From NCBI GenBank assembly GCA_900542285.1, contig UQNF01000024.1:1-24216 (forward strand): a stretch of 24,216 bases of DNA, in the 5' to 3' direction. Below the pieces are notes generated by a model that saw nothing but the letters and a program-made list of their open reading frames with translations, made no database searches and was not told the DNA's origin. Below, piece by piece: positions 14,475-22,285 of the stretch. The DNA is from an uncultured Clostridium sp. (GTDB lineage: Bacteria; Bacillota; Clostridia; Christensenellales; CAG-138). The stretch's first letter is position 1. Every line of letters starts with the position of its first letter. The position numbers and the translations under genes are program-made.

Positions 14475-14513
14475 CCGACTTTTTCGAGTGCATCGAAAGA
14501 GTCGGTTTTCCTT
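14475..14513 (+). terminator. Riboswitch-controlled intrinsic terminator
   Basis: A 13-bp stem (CCGACTTTTTCGA with TCGAAAGAGTCGG, one T-G pair) and a GTGCA loop, followed by TTTTCCTT. It lies between the riboswitch and the coding start. An upstream hairpin (GGCGGA at 14438-14443 with TCCGCC at 14471-14476) overlaps its first two bases and may take part in switching. Confidence 0.85.
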
Positions 14514-14563
14514 CCGTGCTTAATGTTTAACGCAAACAATATTAAAACTTGGGAGGAATTATT

Positions 14564-17500
14564 ATGAAAAAGACGTTTACTTTGTTCATGTGTGCCCTAT
14601 TGGCGATCGTGAGCGTTGTTCCTGCTTCAACGATATCGGCATCAGCAAGATCCGGTGCATTTGAAGTCAAGGATGTTCCAAACACCATTTTTGCTCCACT
14701 CGACGGACTTGCAACCATCGAATACAGCAGTGAAGGACAGTATTCGGGCAATCCCGGCGAGGAATTCATTACGGATGAGGACGATCCAACCGCCATTCGT
14801 TCAAACAACCGAGGCATGAGGTCGTCCACTGTAAAGATTACGATAACATTTGGCGAAAACATCTCCGCAGATTTCGGCTTTGATTACAAGGTCAGCTCCG
14901 AAAACAATTACGATTATCTTCAGATCAACGGGGCTGGAAAGATTGGCGGCGAGGTAGATTGGACTGCCTATACCCAAAAGGTCACCTCCGGCACGGTTGT
15001 CACAATGGCCTATTTAAAGGATTCATCAACCGACAGAGGCAGCGATTGTGCATGGTTCAAAAATTTTACACTTACCCCAAACTATGCAGTTACATTCACA
15101 AATCTTGATGAAAACGCAAATCTTATTGTTCGCAGCTCCGACAATGCCATAGTCGCGCCGGCATCCGCAGGTGTTTACAATCTGAGCGCAGGCAATTACA
15201 CATATTCAGTGTCCTGTTTCGGCTATGTCGCTCAAAACGGAACATTTGAAGTGAGAGATTCAGGCTTCCAGATCGAGCTTCCCGAGATGGTGCTGCTGGA
15301 TTCATGCAGTATACGCTTTAACACTACGCCATCTGACGCAGCGGTAGTGCTTCGCCATGAGATGACGGGCGAATTAAGCCCCGTTGACGGTATATATACC
15401 GTTCCCGTGGGCGAAGTTTACAGCTACATCGTTTCTGCGGACAGCTATATTCCCGTGAACGGCAGCTTCGTCGCAGAAGGCGATGAGACTATTGACGTCA
15501 CGCTTGAATATGCGGGCGAGGCTTGGGACGGCACGACCGTAAGCGAACCTGAGTTTGATATAGCTCAGGATGCTTATGTTATCGGAACCGCCGCTGAGCT
15601 TGAATGGTTTGCAAGCTATGTGAATGCCGGACATGAAGACGTCAATGCAATTCTCACTCAAAACATAAACTACAATGGCAAGGTGAGAACATCCATCGGC
15701 ATATATGATTATTCCGATGATGATTCCGGTTACAATGGCACGTTCGATGGAAGAGGCTTTGCGGTCATTGGTATTATTGGCGAGGGCGGCTTTGCAGAAT
15801 GCATCGGTCCCAACGGCGCGATAAAGAACCTTAACGTAAACGTCAATGTAACCGGCAACGGCAATATCGGCGGCATTGCCGACACAAGCAAGGGGCTTGT
15901 TGAAAACTGCCTTGTAAACGGCAGCCTGACGAACTCCTCAAATTACGCCTCCACTGGCGGTATCGTCGGCCGCGCCATGACGGGCAACACCGTTCGCGGC
16001 TGTGTCAATAATGCGAGTATAAACAACGTAACCGACAGCTTTGCATCCACGCTCAGCACCGGAGGAATAGTCGGCTATACCTACGGTGTTGTTGAAAACT
16101 GCTATAATACGGGTGCTGTAAGCGCGAAGCCCGAAAAGACCACCAACAAGGGTATCGGAGGCATCGCCGGCCAGATCCACGCGTCGGGAGCCATAACCAA
16201 CGCTTATAACATAGGCTCCGTAACAGGGCCCGAAGCTGGCATAGGCAGCATTGTCGGCGTATATAAGGGAAGCTTGGAGAATGCCTATACGCTTGAAGGC
16301 GTATGCCCCAACTTTTATTGTGAAAACCAGACGGGGTCGGAGCCTGACTGCCATTCACTGTCCTCAGAGCAGATGAGAAGTGTGGACTTTGTTACCGCTT
16401 TGGGCGGCAGCTTCAATATGGATACTGAAGGCATTAACAACGGTTATCCTGTTATAGATTGGCAGGGCGGATGGAACACGCTCAACCCCATTGAGGAGGC
16501 GCTTGCGCTGTATCCTTCCCTTGTCCGTGATTTTGTTGACAAGAGCATGGCGGTTGATATGAACGCACTTACAGACGATGTTCAGCTTCCAACACCTTCC
16601 GCTTTGGAGGATGCAGGCATACTGACCGACAGGCCGAATCAGAGGGTGGTAATGGAAAGCATGAACTCAGATGTTTTTGAATTCTATGGCTATCATGGAA
16701 TAGTCTATCGCGCTCTGCCGGACGGTGAGCCTTTGACCGTTGAATACAGAATATCCATAGTTGACAGGAACACCAACGAGACTCTCGGAAGCCGCGTATT
16801 TACCCTGACGGTGCTGCCCTTCACAGAGGAAGAACTGACCGCAGCGGAAACGCTGATGGGACTTGCCGTAAGCAATGAACTATATTGGAACTGCATCAAA
16901 AACGCAAATCCGGATAAAGAGAACGTCACTGCAGATCTTGACCCCTTCGTTGAGCTTATTCCAAATGATGAAGGAGGCTTTGACGTTGTCAGGGGTACTG
17001 TCAACATGACATTCGGCGGCATTCAGGTTGATGACCTTCCCGGCTACAATCCAATGGGCTCCCAGGGCTGGCGTACATTCCGCTCCAGCAGCAATGTCAT
17101 CATCGCCCACGAGAACCTGCTTGTAACTAGGCCGAGCTATGATACCGAGGTCACCGTTGACAGCGTTCTTTCCTATACCAAGTACGCAAAATATTGGGAA
17201 AAGTTCAGCGAAGACAGCGATTACGCACGCTTTGAACAGTTTTATAAGCAGCCGGTCTCAGCCACCGTCACCGTAAAGGGAACCATGGGTTCTGATCCAA
17301 GCGACATAGAGGTCACCGTAACTGTTAACGGCCGCAACTTCAACGGCTTTGAGAACATCATCGAAGCCGTGTTCACTGGCGACGGCGCTGCTGCTTGGTC
17401 TGTCTATGATGCTATTCAAGGTGTCCTTAACGACAGCGGCTATCGCTTCATGGGAGATGGCATGAACATCCCTGCAGTCACAGACGCATCCGGCACTGTG

Positions 17501-17851
17501 CTATCAGGAGGGATGTTCGGAGAAACCTCAGGCTGGTATTGCAGGCTCAACGGTGTTTTGATTGATGCAGTTACCCTTGGCGCGCAGATCGTCAATGATG
17601 GAGATGCTGTCGAATTCTTCTATACGGACGATTATTTCGGTGAGGGAGTAACCACTCTTATCGGCGATGCAAACGGAGATGGCGTTGTCGATATTGCTGA
17701 TGCCGTTTACATACTTCGCAGTACGATGAATGTTGTTCCGCTCACGGCAAAGCTGCTTGCCAATGGCGATGTCAATGGAGATGGCGTCATCAATGCTGGC
17801 GATGCTCTCTGCGTGCTGCGCTTCGCATGCGGCATTGCTGAAATGATATAG
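14564..17851 (+). CDS. B12-riboswitch-controlled secreted protein with GLUG, DUF4430 and dockerin domains
   Basis: A 1095-residue exported protein. Order: signal peptide (1 to about 27); beta-sandwich (about 32-170); two PEGA-like repeats (about 175-319); a lead-in and GLUG-type repeats (about 435-575, e.g. GGIVGYTYGVVENCYNTG); Ig-like segments (about 660-900); a DUF4430 domain (about 900-1028, with GWYCRLNG and NDGDAVEFFYT); and a type I dockerin (about 1032-1095) with two Ca loops, DANGDGVVDIAD and DVNGDGVINAGD. DUF4430 has the fold of the C-terminal domain of transcobalamin and intrinsic factor. With the upstream riboswitch this points to extracellular corrinoid capture; the dockerin would attach it to a cohesin partner. 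B12 binding is inferred, not shown. There is no LPXTG anchor. The ATG at 14564 follows GGGAGG by 7 nt. Confidence 0.88.
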   Translation: MKKTFTLFMCALLAIVSVVPASTISASARSGAFEVKDVPNTIFAPLDGLATIEYSSEGQYSGNPGEEFITDEDDPTAIRSNNRGMRSSTVKITITFGENISADFGFDYKVSSENNYDYLQINGAGKIGGEVDWTAYTQKVTSGTVVTMAYLKDSSTDRGSDCAWFKNFTLTPNYAVTFTNLDENANLIVRSSDNAIVAPASAGVYNLSAGNYTYSVSCFGYVAQNGTFEVRDSGFQIELPEMVLLDSCSIRFNTTPSDAAVVLRHEMTGELSPVDGIYTVPVGEVYSYIVSADSYIPVNGSFVAEGDETIDVTLEYAGEAWDGTTVSEPEFDIAQDAYVIGTAAELEWFASYVNAGHEDVNAILTQNINYNGKVRTSIGIYDYSDDDSGYNGTFDGRGFAVIGIIGEGGFAECIGPNGAIKNLNVNVNVTGNGNIGGIADTSKGLVENCLVNGSLTNSSNYASTGGIVGRAMTGNTVRGCVNNASINNVTDSFASTLSTGGIVGYTYGVVENCYNTGAVSAKPEKTTNKGIGGIAGQIHASGAITNAYNIGSVTGPEAGIGSIVGVYKGSLENAYTLEGVCPNFYCENQTGSEPDCHSLSSEQMRSVDFVTALGGSFNMDTEGINNGYPVIDWQGGWNTLNPIEEALALYPSLVRDFVDKSMAVDMNALTDDVQLPTPSALEDAGILTDRPNQRVVMESMNSDVFEFYGYHGIVYRALPDGEPLTVEYRISIVDRNTNETLGSRVFTLTVLPFTEEELTAAETLMGLAVSNELYWNCIKNANPDKENVTADLDPFVELIPNDEGGFDVVRGTVNMTFGGIQVDDLPGYNPMGSQGWRTFRSSSNVIIAHENLLVTRPSYDTEVTVDSVLSYTKYAKYWEKFSEDSDYARFEQFYKQPVSATVTVKGTMGSDPSDIEVTVTVNGRNFNGFENIIEAVFTGDGAAAWSVYDAIQGVLNDSGYRFMGDGMNIPAVTDASGTVLSGGMFGETSGWYCRLNGVLIDAVTLGAQIVNDGDAVEFFYTDDYFGEGVTTLIGDANGDGVVDIADAVYILRSTMNVVPLTAKLLANGDVNGDGVINAGDALCVLRFACGIAEMI

Positions 17852-17871
17852 TTAAGCAGTTAGCGGGAAAT

Positions 17872-17892
17872 GGTATAGCCTAAACATATACC
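17872..17892 (+). other. Small hairpin after the DUF4430 gene
   Basis: GGTATA pairs with TATACC around a 9-nt loop. It is the first of several stems in this 258-bp gap. Confidence 0.4.
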
Positions 17893-17898
17893 GTCGGT

Positions 17899-17930
17899 GC
17901 TGCCGGGCTGCCATTTGGCGGTTCGGCAGC
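17899..17930 (+). terminator. 14-bp hairpin after the DUF4430 gene
   Basis: GCTGCCGGGCTGCC pairs without interruption (three G-T pairs) with GGCGGTTCGGCAGC around the loop ATTT. It is followed by TATTAT, not a T-run. It probably terminates the long riboswitch-controlled transcript, but it could be part of a larger structured RNA. Confidence 0.55.
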
Positions 17931-17938
17931 TATTATCG

Positions 17939-18050
17939 TGGGGAGTAAGTGTAGCAGCCCCTTCCTGCCGAACCAAACAGGCGAAAAATGCATCAAGGAA
18001 CTAGGAAGGGCAAGGGGAAATGCCTAAGCATGTATAAGCTTTTTCGGTAT
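17939..18050 (+). ncRNA. Unassigned structured stretch upstream of the alcohol dehydrogenase
   Basis: Several stems are visible: GGGG/CCCC (17940-17961), CCCTTCCT pairing with AGGAAGGG about 40 nt later and enclosing CCTG/CAGG, and GGCA/TGCC just downstream. I compared it by eye with the main riboswitch classes (cobalamin, SAM, TPP, FMN, lysine, glycine, c-di-GMP, ZTP, Mn, T-box) and with SRP and tmRNA, and found no convincing match. It may be a leader element of the next gene or only terminator remnants. Confidence 0.35.
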
Positions 18051-18109
18051 AAAAACCGTATTTGAGTGAAAGACTTTTATAAGGAATTATTTTCGTATGG
18101 AGGTCATTT

Positions 18110-19333
18110 ATGAACAGATTCACTCTCCCAAGGGATATATACTACGGAGCGGGCTCTCTTGAAGCGCTCAAACAGCTTAATGGCAGGAGGGCAATGGTCT
18201 GCGTTGGCGGAGAAAGCATGAAAAAGCAGGGTTTCCTTGATAAAGCGGTCGGCTATCTTACCGAAGCAGGCATGGAAGTCAAGATCTACTCCGGCATTGA
18301 ACCCGATCCATCCGTGGAGACCGTCATGCGCGGCGCTGAGGCAATGAAAGCGTTTCAGCCGGATTGGATAGTGGCTATCGGAGGCGGTTCGCCCATAGAC
18401 GCGGCGAAGGCCATGTGGGTCAAGTACGAGCATCCCGAAACGAGCTTTGAGGAGATGTGCAGGGTATTCGGAATGCCCAAGCTCCGAAACAAGGCAAAAT
18501 TCTGCGCCGTTTCGTCCACATCCGGCACAGCTACGGAGGTTACTGCATTTTCGGTCATCACCGATAATGAAAAAGGAATCAAGTATCCGCTTGCCGATTT
18601 CGAGATAACGCCCGATGTGGCAATAGTAGATCCTGAACTCGTAAACTCCCTTCCGCGTCACTTGATAGCTCACACAGGAATGGATGCCATTACTCATGCG
18701 ATAGAGGCATATGTGTCCACAGCGCACAGCGATTTTACGGATCCGCTTGCTATGAAGACGATAGAGATGGCGGAGGAATATCTTGTTCCTTCGTATAATG
18801 GGGACTTGGAAGCCCGTGAGCGCATGCATTACGCTCAGTGCCTGGCAGGCATGGCGTTTTCAAACGCGCTGCTTGGCATTACGCACTCGATGGCGCATAA
18901 GACCGGAGCGGCGTTCTCCGACTACGGCGCGCATATTATCCATGGCGCAGCAAATGCCATGTACCTTCCCAAGGTCATAGCTTTCAATGCCAAGGACGAA
19001 ACAGCCTGCGAACGGTATTGCGAGATAGCATGCCGCATGGGCATATGCGACAGGTTCATCACTGCCGGCGAAAAGATCGCCGCACTTATCGAATTCATTC
19101 GCAGCTTGTGCGTAAAGCTCAACATTCCGCACTGTCTCAAACGCTGCGGCAAGAACTGCGAGCCCGTTGAGTACGGCTTTATTCCGGAGCAGGTATTCCT
19201 TGAACGCCTGCCGCATATCGCAGAAAATGCAGTTGCGGATGCCTGCACGCTCTCGAACCCAAGGAAGATCGATGTCCGACAGATGGAAGAGCTGCTAAAA
19301 TGCTGCTATTACGATACCCCGGTCGACTTCTAA
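18110..19333 (+). CDS. Iron-containing alcohol dehydrogenase
   Basis: A 407-residue NAD(P)-dependent group III alcohol dehydrogenase. Motifs: IYYGAGSLEAL at the start; cofactor loop IGGGSPIDAAKA (90-101); SSTSGTATEVTAFSVITD (135-152); VDPELVNSLPRHLIAHTGMDAITHAIEAYVS carrying metal ligands D192 and H196; and GITHSMAHKTGA (H259, H263) and IIHGAANA (H278). The interval between the MAH and HGxAN blocks is about 5 residues longer than in E. coli FucO. It probably reduces aldehydes such as acetaldehyde, butyraldehyde or lactaldehyde to alcohols in fermentation; the substrate is not readable. GGAGG precedes the ATG. It lies 258 nt after the DUF4430 gene, behind strong hairpins, so separate transcription is likely although no clear promoter was found. 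Confidence 0.93.
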   Translation: MNRFTLPRDIYYGAGSLEALKQLNGRRAMVCVGGESMKKQGFLDKAVGYLTEAGMEVKIYSGIEPDPSVETVMRGAEAMKAFQPDWIVAIGGGSPIDAAKAMWVKYEHPETSFEEMCRVFGMPKLRNKAKFCAVSSTSGTATEVTAFSVITDNEKGIKYPLADFEITPDVAIVDPELVNSLPRHLIAHTGMDAITHAIEAYVSTAHSDFTDPLAMKTIEMAEEYLVPSYNGDLEARERMHYAQCLAGMAFSNALLGITHSMAHKTGAAFSDYGAHIIHGAANAMYLPKVIAFNAKDETACERYCEIACRMGICDRFITAGEKIAALIEFIRSLCVKLNIPHCLKRCGKNCEPVEYGFIPEQVFLERLPHIAENAVADACTLSNPRKIDVRQMEELLKCCYYDTPVDF

Positions 19334-19342
19334 GATAAGAAC

Positions 19343-19371
19343 TTGCCAATCCTTCTCCCGAGTGATATACT
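19343..19371 (+). promoter_or_regulatory. Sigma-A promoter of the second dockerin gene
   Basis: TTGCCA (19343-19348), 17 bp and TATACT (19366-19371), ending 29 nt before the ATG at 19401. It starts 9 nt after the dehydrogenase stop. Confidence 0.7.
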
Positions 19372-19400
19372 TGCATTAAGTAAAACCATGGGAGGAAAAC

Positions 19401-20669
19401 ATGAAAAAGAGAACCATAATATGGCTTTCGGCGCTGCTTGCGCTGCTGCTTGGTATCGTGAGCATGGCTTCGATCGCGGACTCTGCGCTCGATATTGCTC
19501 TCAATGCATCGGGCGGAAGCCTGAGCTTCATCAATGATGGCGCATACCCCTGGCAGGTCGTAAGTATTGACGGCAGAACCGCAGCGATGAGCGGCAACAG
19601 AGGCTGCCATTCCACCGATTCTTCCGTAAGTCTGACCGCATATGTGGGGGAGGGTCAGAGCCTTGAATTCGATTGGAATGTGGACTCCGAAGCATATACG
19701 ACCCTGATTCCCCGAGATTATCTCGGCTTTGCAGTCGACGGTGAATACATGGATTTCATTCACAGCACTGAGGAAAACACTCCGCTTGGCTGGCAGCACT
19801 ATGTATGGACAGCGGAAGAAGCAGGAACTTATACATTTGAATGGATCTATGTGAAGGACTCCACAGTCAGCGCCGGAGAGGACTGCGGTTACCTCGATAA
19901 TGTGGAGATAACCGGCGAAGAAATACTGCCTCCCACACCCACACCGCCCCCTCAGCCAGGTGAAAGCTTTACAATATATTGTGAAGATTTTTCTGCGCAG
20001 CCCGATGATTGGTGGAATGATGATTTTGACGGTGACGGCAACTATTGGGAATGGGGCACGGCTTACGGACATGATGCGCCCGGTGCAATTTATTCCTATT
20101 CGTATCTCGATTGGGGTGGAGCGCTCACTCCGGATAATCAGGCGTGTACCCCCGAGTTCACCATTCCCGAGGGCGTGAGCGAGGCAACGCTAAGCTTCTG
20201 GCTCTATTCTATGGATGATGAATACTGCTTTGAACATATTGACGTGCTGCTCGTCTCAATAGAGGAGAATTTTTACGGTGGATATGATCTGTATGAGCTT
20301 GCAGAGCTGGGATCCATCACTCTTTCGGACGGCGAATGGCATGAATACAGCTTTGACCTGACGCAGTTTGCAGGCTATGAGGATGTAAACATCGCCTTTG
20401 TTCACCGTGATGTCACCGACCAATACGGAATAGTCCTTGATGATGTTCTCATCAGTGCGACCATGGGCGGCGGAGCGGAAGAACCGATCATCGGAGACGT
20501 GAATGGAGACGGCCTGATTACGAGCTCCGATGCCGTGCTGATAATAAGGCACGGAATGGGACTTGTCAGCCTTTCCGAGGAGCTGCTTCCGTTGGCCGAT
20601 GTTAATTCCGACGGCACTGTCAACACCGCAGATGCCGTTACAGTAATGAGAATGTCCATGGGACTGTAA
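19401..20669 (+). CDS. Secreted two-domain protein with C-terminal dockerin
   Basis: A 422-residue exported protein. Order: signal peptide (1 to about 28, MKKRTIIWLSALLALLLGIVS); N-terminal beta-sandwich (about 30-172) with SGNRGCHST and YVKDSTVSAGEDCGYLDNVEI; a Pro/Thr linker (about 177-187); a choice-of-anchor-J/cleaved-adhesin-like beta-sandwich (about 190-352, with ATLSFWLYSMD and GIVLDDVLISA); and a type I dockerin (about 362-422) with loops DVNGDGLITSSD and DVNSDGTVNTAD. No catalytic domain is seen, so a binding or structural role outside the cell is likely. The N-terminal domain resembles that of the 1095-residue protein at 14564-17851 (SNNRG/SGNRG and the YLKDSS/YVKDST blocks). No riboswitch precedes it, and it has its own promoter. 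GGGAGGAAAAC is well placed. Confidence 0.85.
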   Translation: MKKRTIIWLSALLALLLGIVSMASIADSALDIALNASGGSLSFINDGAYPWQVVSIDGRTAAMSGNRGCHSTDSSVSLTAYVGEGQSLEFDWNVDSEAYTTLIPRDYLGFAVDGEYMDFIHSTEENTPLGWQHYVWTAEEAGTYTFEWIYVKDSTVSAGEDCGYLDNVEITGEEILPPTPTPPPQPGESFTIYCEDFSAQPDDWWNDDFDGDGNYWEWGTAYGHDAPGAIYSYSYLDWGGALTPDNQACTPEFTIPEGVSEATLSFWLYSMDDEYCFEHIDVLLVSIEENFYGGYDLYELAELGSITLSDGEWHEYSFDLTQFAGYEDVNIAFVHRDVTDQYGIVLDDVLISATMGGGAEEPIIGDVNGDGLITSSDAVLIIRHGMGLVSLSEELLPLADVNSDGTVNTADAVTVMRMSMGL

Positions 20670-20685
20670 GAATTGTATATATATT

Positions 20686-20720
20686 AAGCGCCTCTTTCCC
20701 GGGGCGCTTGATTTGTTTTT
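20686..20720 (+). terminator. Intrinsic terminator of the second dockerin gene
   Basis: AAGCGCC (20686-20692) pairs with GGCGCTT (20703-20709), followed by GATTTGTTTTT. Confidence 0.8.
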
Positions 20721-20790
20721 CAAGCACCACAAATAACGGAAGCTGCCGCTTTTTTCCCGAAGTTGTGAATGCTTTTCGCTGTAGGAGCTA

Positions 20791-20819
20791 TTGATAAAAG
20801 GAAAATACTGCTGTATAAT
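20791..20819 (+). promoter_or_regulatory. Sigma-A promoter of pepV
   Basis: TTGATA (20791-20796), 17 bp and a perfect TATAAT (20814-20819), about 68 nt before the chosen pepV start. Confidence 0.8.
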
Positions 20820-20886
20820 TATACTGCTGAAACATTTTGCTATGTTCGGATTCATCACCGAACCTATCGGAAAGGAAATTACGATA

Positions 20887-22260
20887 ATGAAAAAAGCAGT
20901 TGACAACTATATTTTGACTCACAAGGATGAGCTGGTGGAGTCCGTGCGCGAGAGCATCCGCTTTAAGAGCGTTGAAGCAGAGCCTGCCGGAGAGGGTGCG
21001 CCGTTTGGGGCAGCCGTCCGGGATGCGCTCGTCCATGCTCTGGAGCTTGGCAAGCGCTTCGGCTTTGAAACCTCCAATCTCGATGGCTATGCCGGCTGCA
21101 TCGACTACGGCGAAGGTGAGGAGATGCTTGGCGTTGTTGCCCATCTCGATGTCGTTCCAGAGGGCGAGGGCTGGAATTATCCACCATATGCGGCGGAGCT
21201 TGCCGACGGAAGGATTTACGGCAGGGGTGCGCTGGACGATAAGGGTCCGGCTATCTCCGCAATCTATGCGCTGGCTGCCATCAAGGCTGCAGGCGTTCCC
21301 ATGCGCCGCAGAGTACGCATCATCCTTGGCACCAACGAGGAGACCGGCTGGGGCTGCATGAACCATTACAGAGAGGTTGCCGAGATCCCCACCATGAGCT
21401 TCTCTCCCGATGCCGATTATCCCGTCGTTAATTCCGAAAAGGGCATTACCCACCTGACCGTAAAGTGCGCTGCAAAGACCAACGTGCGCATCAACGGCGG
21501 CACCAGGGCCAACGTTGTCTGCGGCAAGGTCAAGGCGTTTGCCCCAATTGCCATAGATGAGGTTGAGAAGCATGTAAGTCCGCTGCTCTCCAAGGGCTTT
21601 GAGATCGAGCTTACCGCGGTAAGCGGAGGCACCGAGATACTTATCGTGGGCCTTGATGCTCACGGCTCCATGCCGGAATGCGGCAAGAACGCCATGCAGG
21701 CGGCATTCTGCCTGCTCAACAGCCTCCCCCTTGAAGGAGAGGACGCAAGGACGATAGGCATTCTTGAAAACTGCTTCAAGTTCGATATGCATGGAGAGAG
21801 CCTTGGCCTGGACCGCAAGGACGACAGCGGCCGCATGACCATGAATCCGGGAGTTATCTGCTGGGACGAAAACGGCTTTGAGATCTCCGTTGATTTCCGC
21901 TGCCCGATCAGCCTTGATATGAACGAGGTCAGGGTCAAGCTGCTCGGCGCACTTGCGGACTTCGATCCCGTGGTCACCCATGAAAAGATCCAGCTTGGAC
22001 ATTTCATTCCTGCCGACAGCGAGCTTGTGAGCAAGCTTCTCGACGTTTATGCCGAGCGCACCGGGAAGAGGGAAGAACCTCTTGCCATCGGCGGCGGCAC
22101 CTATGCCCGCGCATTCCCAAACGCCGTGGCTTTCGGCTGCGAACAGGCAGGTATTTCCGGCCCTGTGCACATGCCTAACGAGTATATCGGCGTTGATGAA
22201 CTCGTGTTCAACGCCCTGATGATAGCAGATGCGATAATCGCACTTGCAGCAAAAGAATAA
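20887..22260 (+). CDS. pepV: PepV-like M20 dipeptidase
   Basis: A 457-residue cytoplasmic metallopeptidase of family M20 (PepV type), which cuts dipeptides and some N-terminal residues. Zinc-site motifs in order: VVAHLDVVPEG (H86, with catalytic-type D88), GRGALDDKGP (bridging D117), NEETGWG (general base E151 and ligand E152) and SPDADYPV (D175/D177). The lid domain follows (about 185-380), and the C-terminal part has IGGGTYARAFPN and the ligand-type His in GPVHMPNEYI. Length fits PepV. The open frame extends 32 codons upstream, but I chose the ATG at 20887: AAAGGAA lies 9 nt before it, family similarity starts there, and the upstream part overlaps the promoter. It is followed after 25 nt by pepF, probably co-transcribed. 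Confidence 0.92.
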   Translation: MKKAVDNYILTHKDELVESVRESIRFKSVEAEPAGEGAPFGAAVRDALVHALELGKRFGFETSNLDGYAGCIDYGEGEEMLGVVAHLDVVPEGEGWNYPPYAAELADGRIYGRGALDDKGPAISAIYALAAIKAAGVPMRRRVRIILGTNEETGWGCMNHYREVAEIPTMSFSPDADYPVVNSEKGITHLTVKCAAKTNVRINGGTRANVVCGKVKAFAPIAIDEVEKHVSPLLSKGFEIELTAVSGGTEILIVGLDAHGSMPECGKNAMQAAFCLLNSLPLEGEDARTIGILENCFKFDMHGESLGLDRKDDSGRMTMNPGVICWDENGFEISVDFRCPISLDMNEVRVKLLGALADFDPVVTHEKIQLGHFIPADSELVSKLLDVYAERTGKREEPLAIGGGTYARAFPNAVAFGCEQAGISGPVHMPNEYIGVDELVFNALMIADAIIALAAKE

Positions 22261-22285
22261 GTCAATATAATAAGGAGATAACATT

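Noticed and set aside
14154..14539. Short open frames on both strands in the region before the DUF4430 gene
   Set aside because: They cover the riboswitch and terminator, have no ribosome sites and no family resemblance.
15860..16300. DNA tandem repeat in the GLUG region
   Set aside because: The repetition is at protein level only; nucleotide copies differ too much to be called a DNA repeat or CRISPR-like array.
17939..18050. Mn2+ (yybP-ykoY) riboswitch, suggested by GGGGAGTA at 17940-17947
   Set aside because: The partner motifs of that class are missing downstream, and the neighbouring gene is not a typical member of its regulon.
20791..20886. Longer N-terminus of PepV from the ATG at 20842 or an upstream non-ATG codon
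   Set aside because: The segment covers the promoter and has no ribosome site; the ATG at 20887 has AAAGGAA at the right distance and starts the family-like sequence.
20788..22284. 498-residue open frame on the minus strand opposite pepV
   Set aside because: It is a shadow of the high-GC third positions of pepV; the plus strand has intact M20 motifs, a promoter and a ribosome site.
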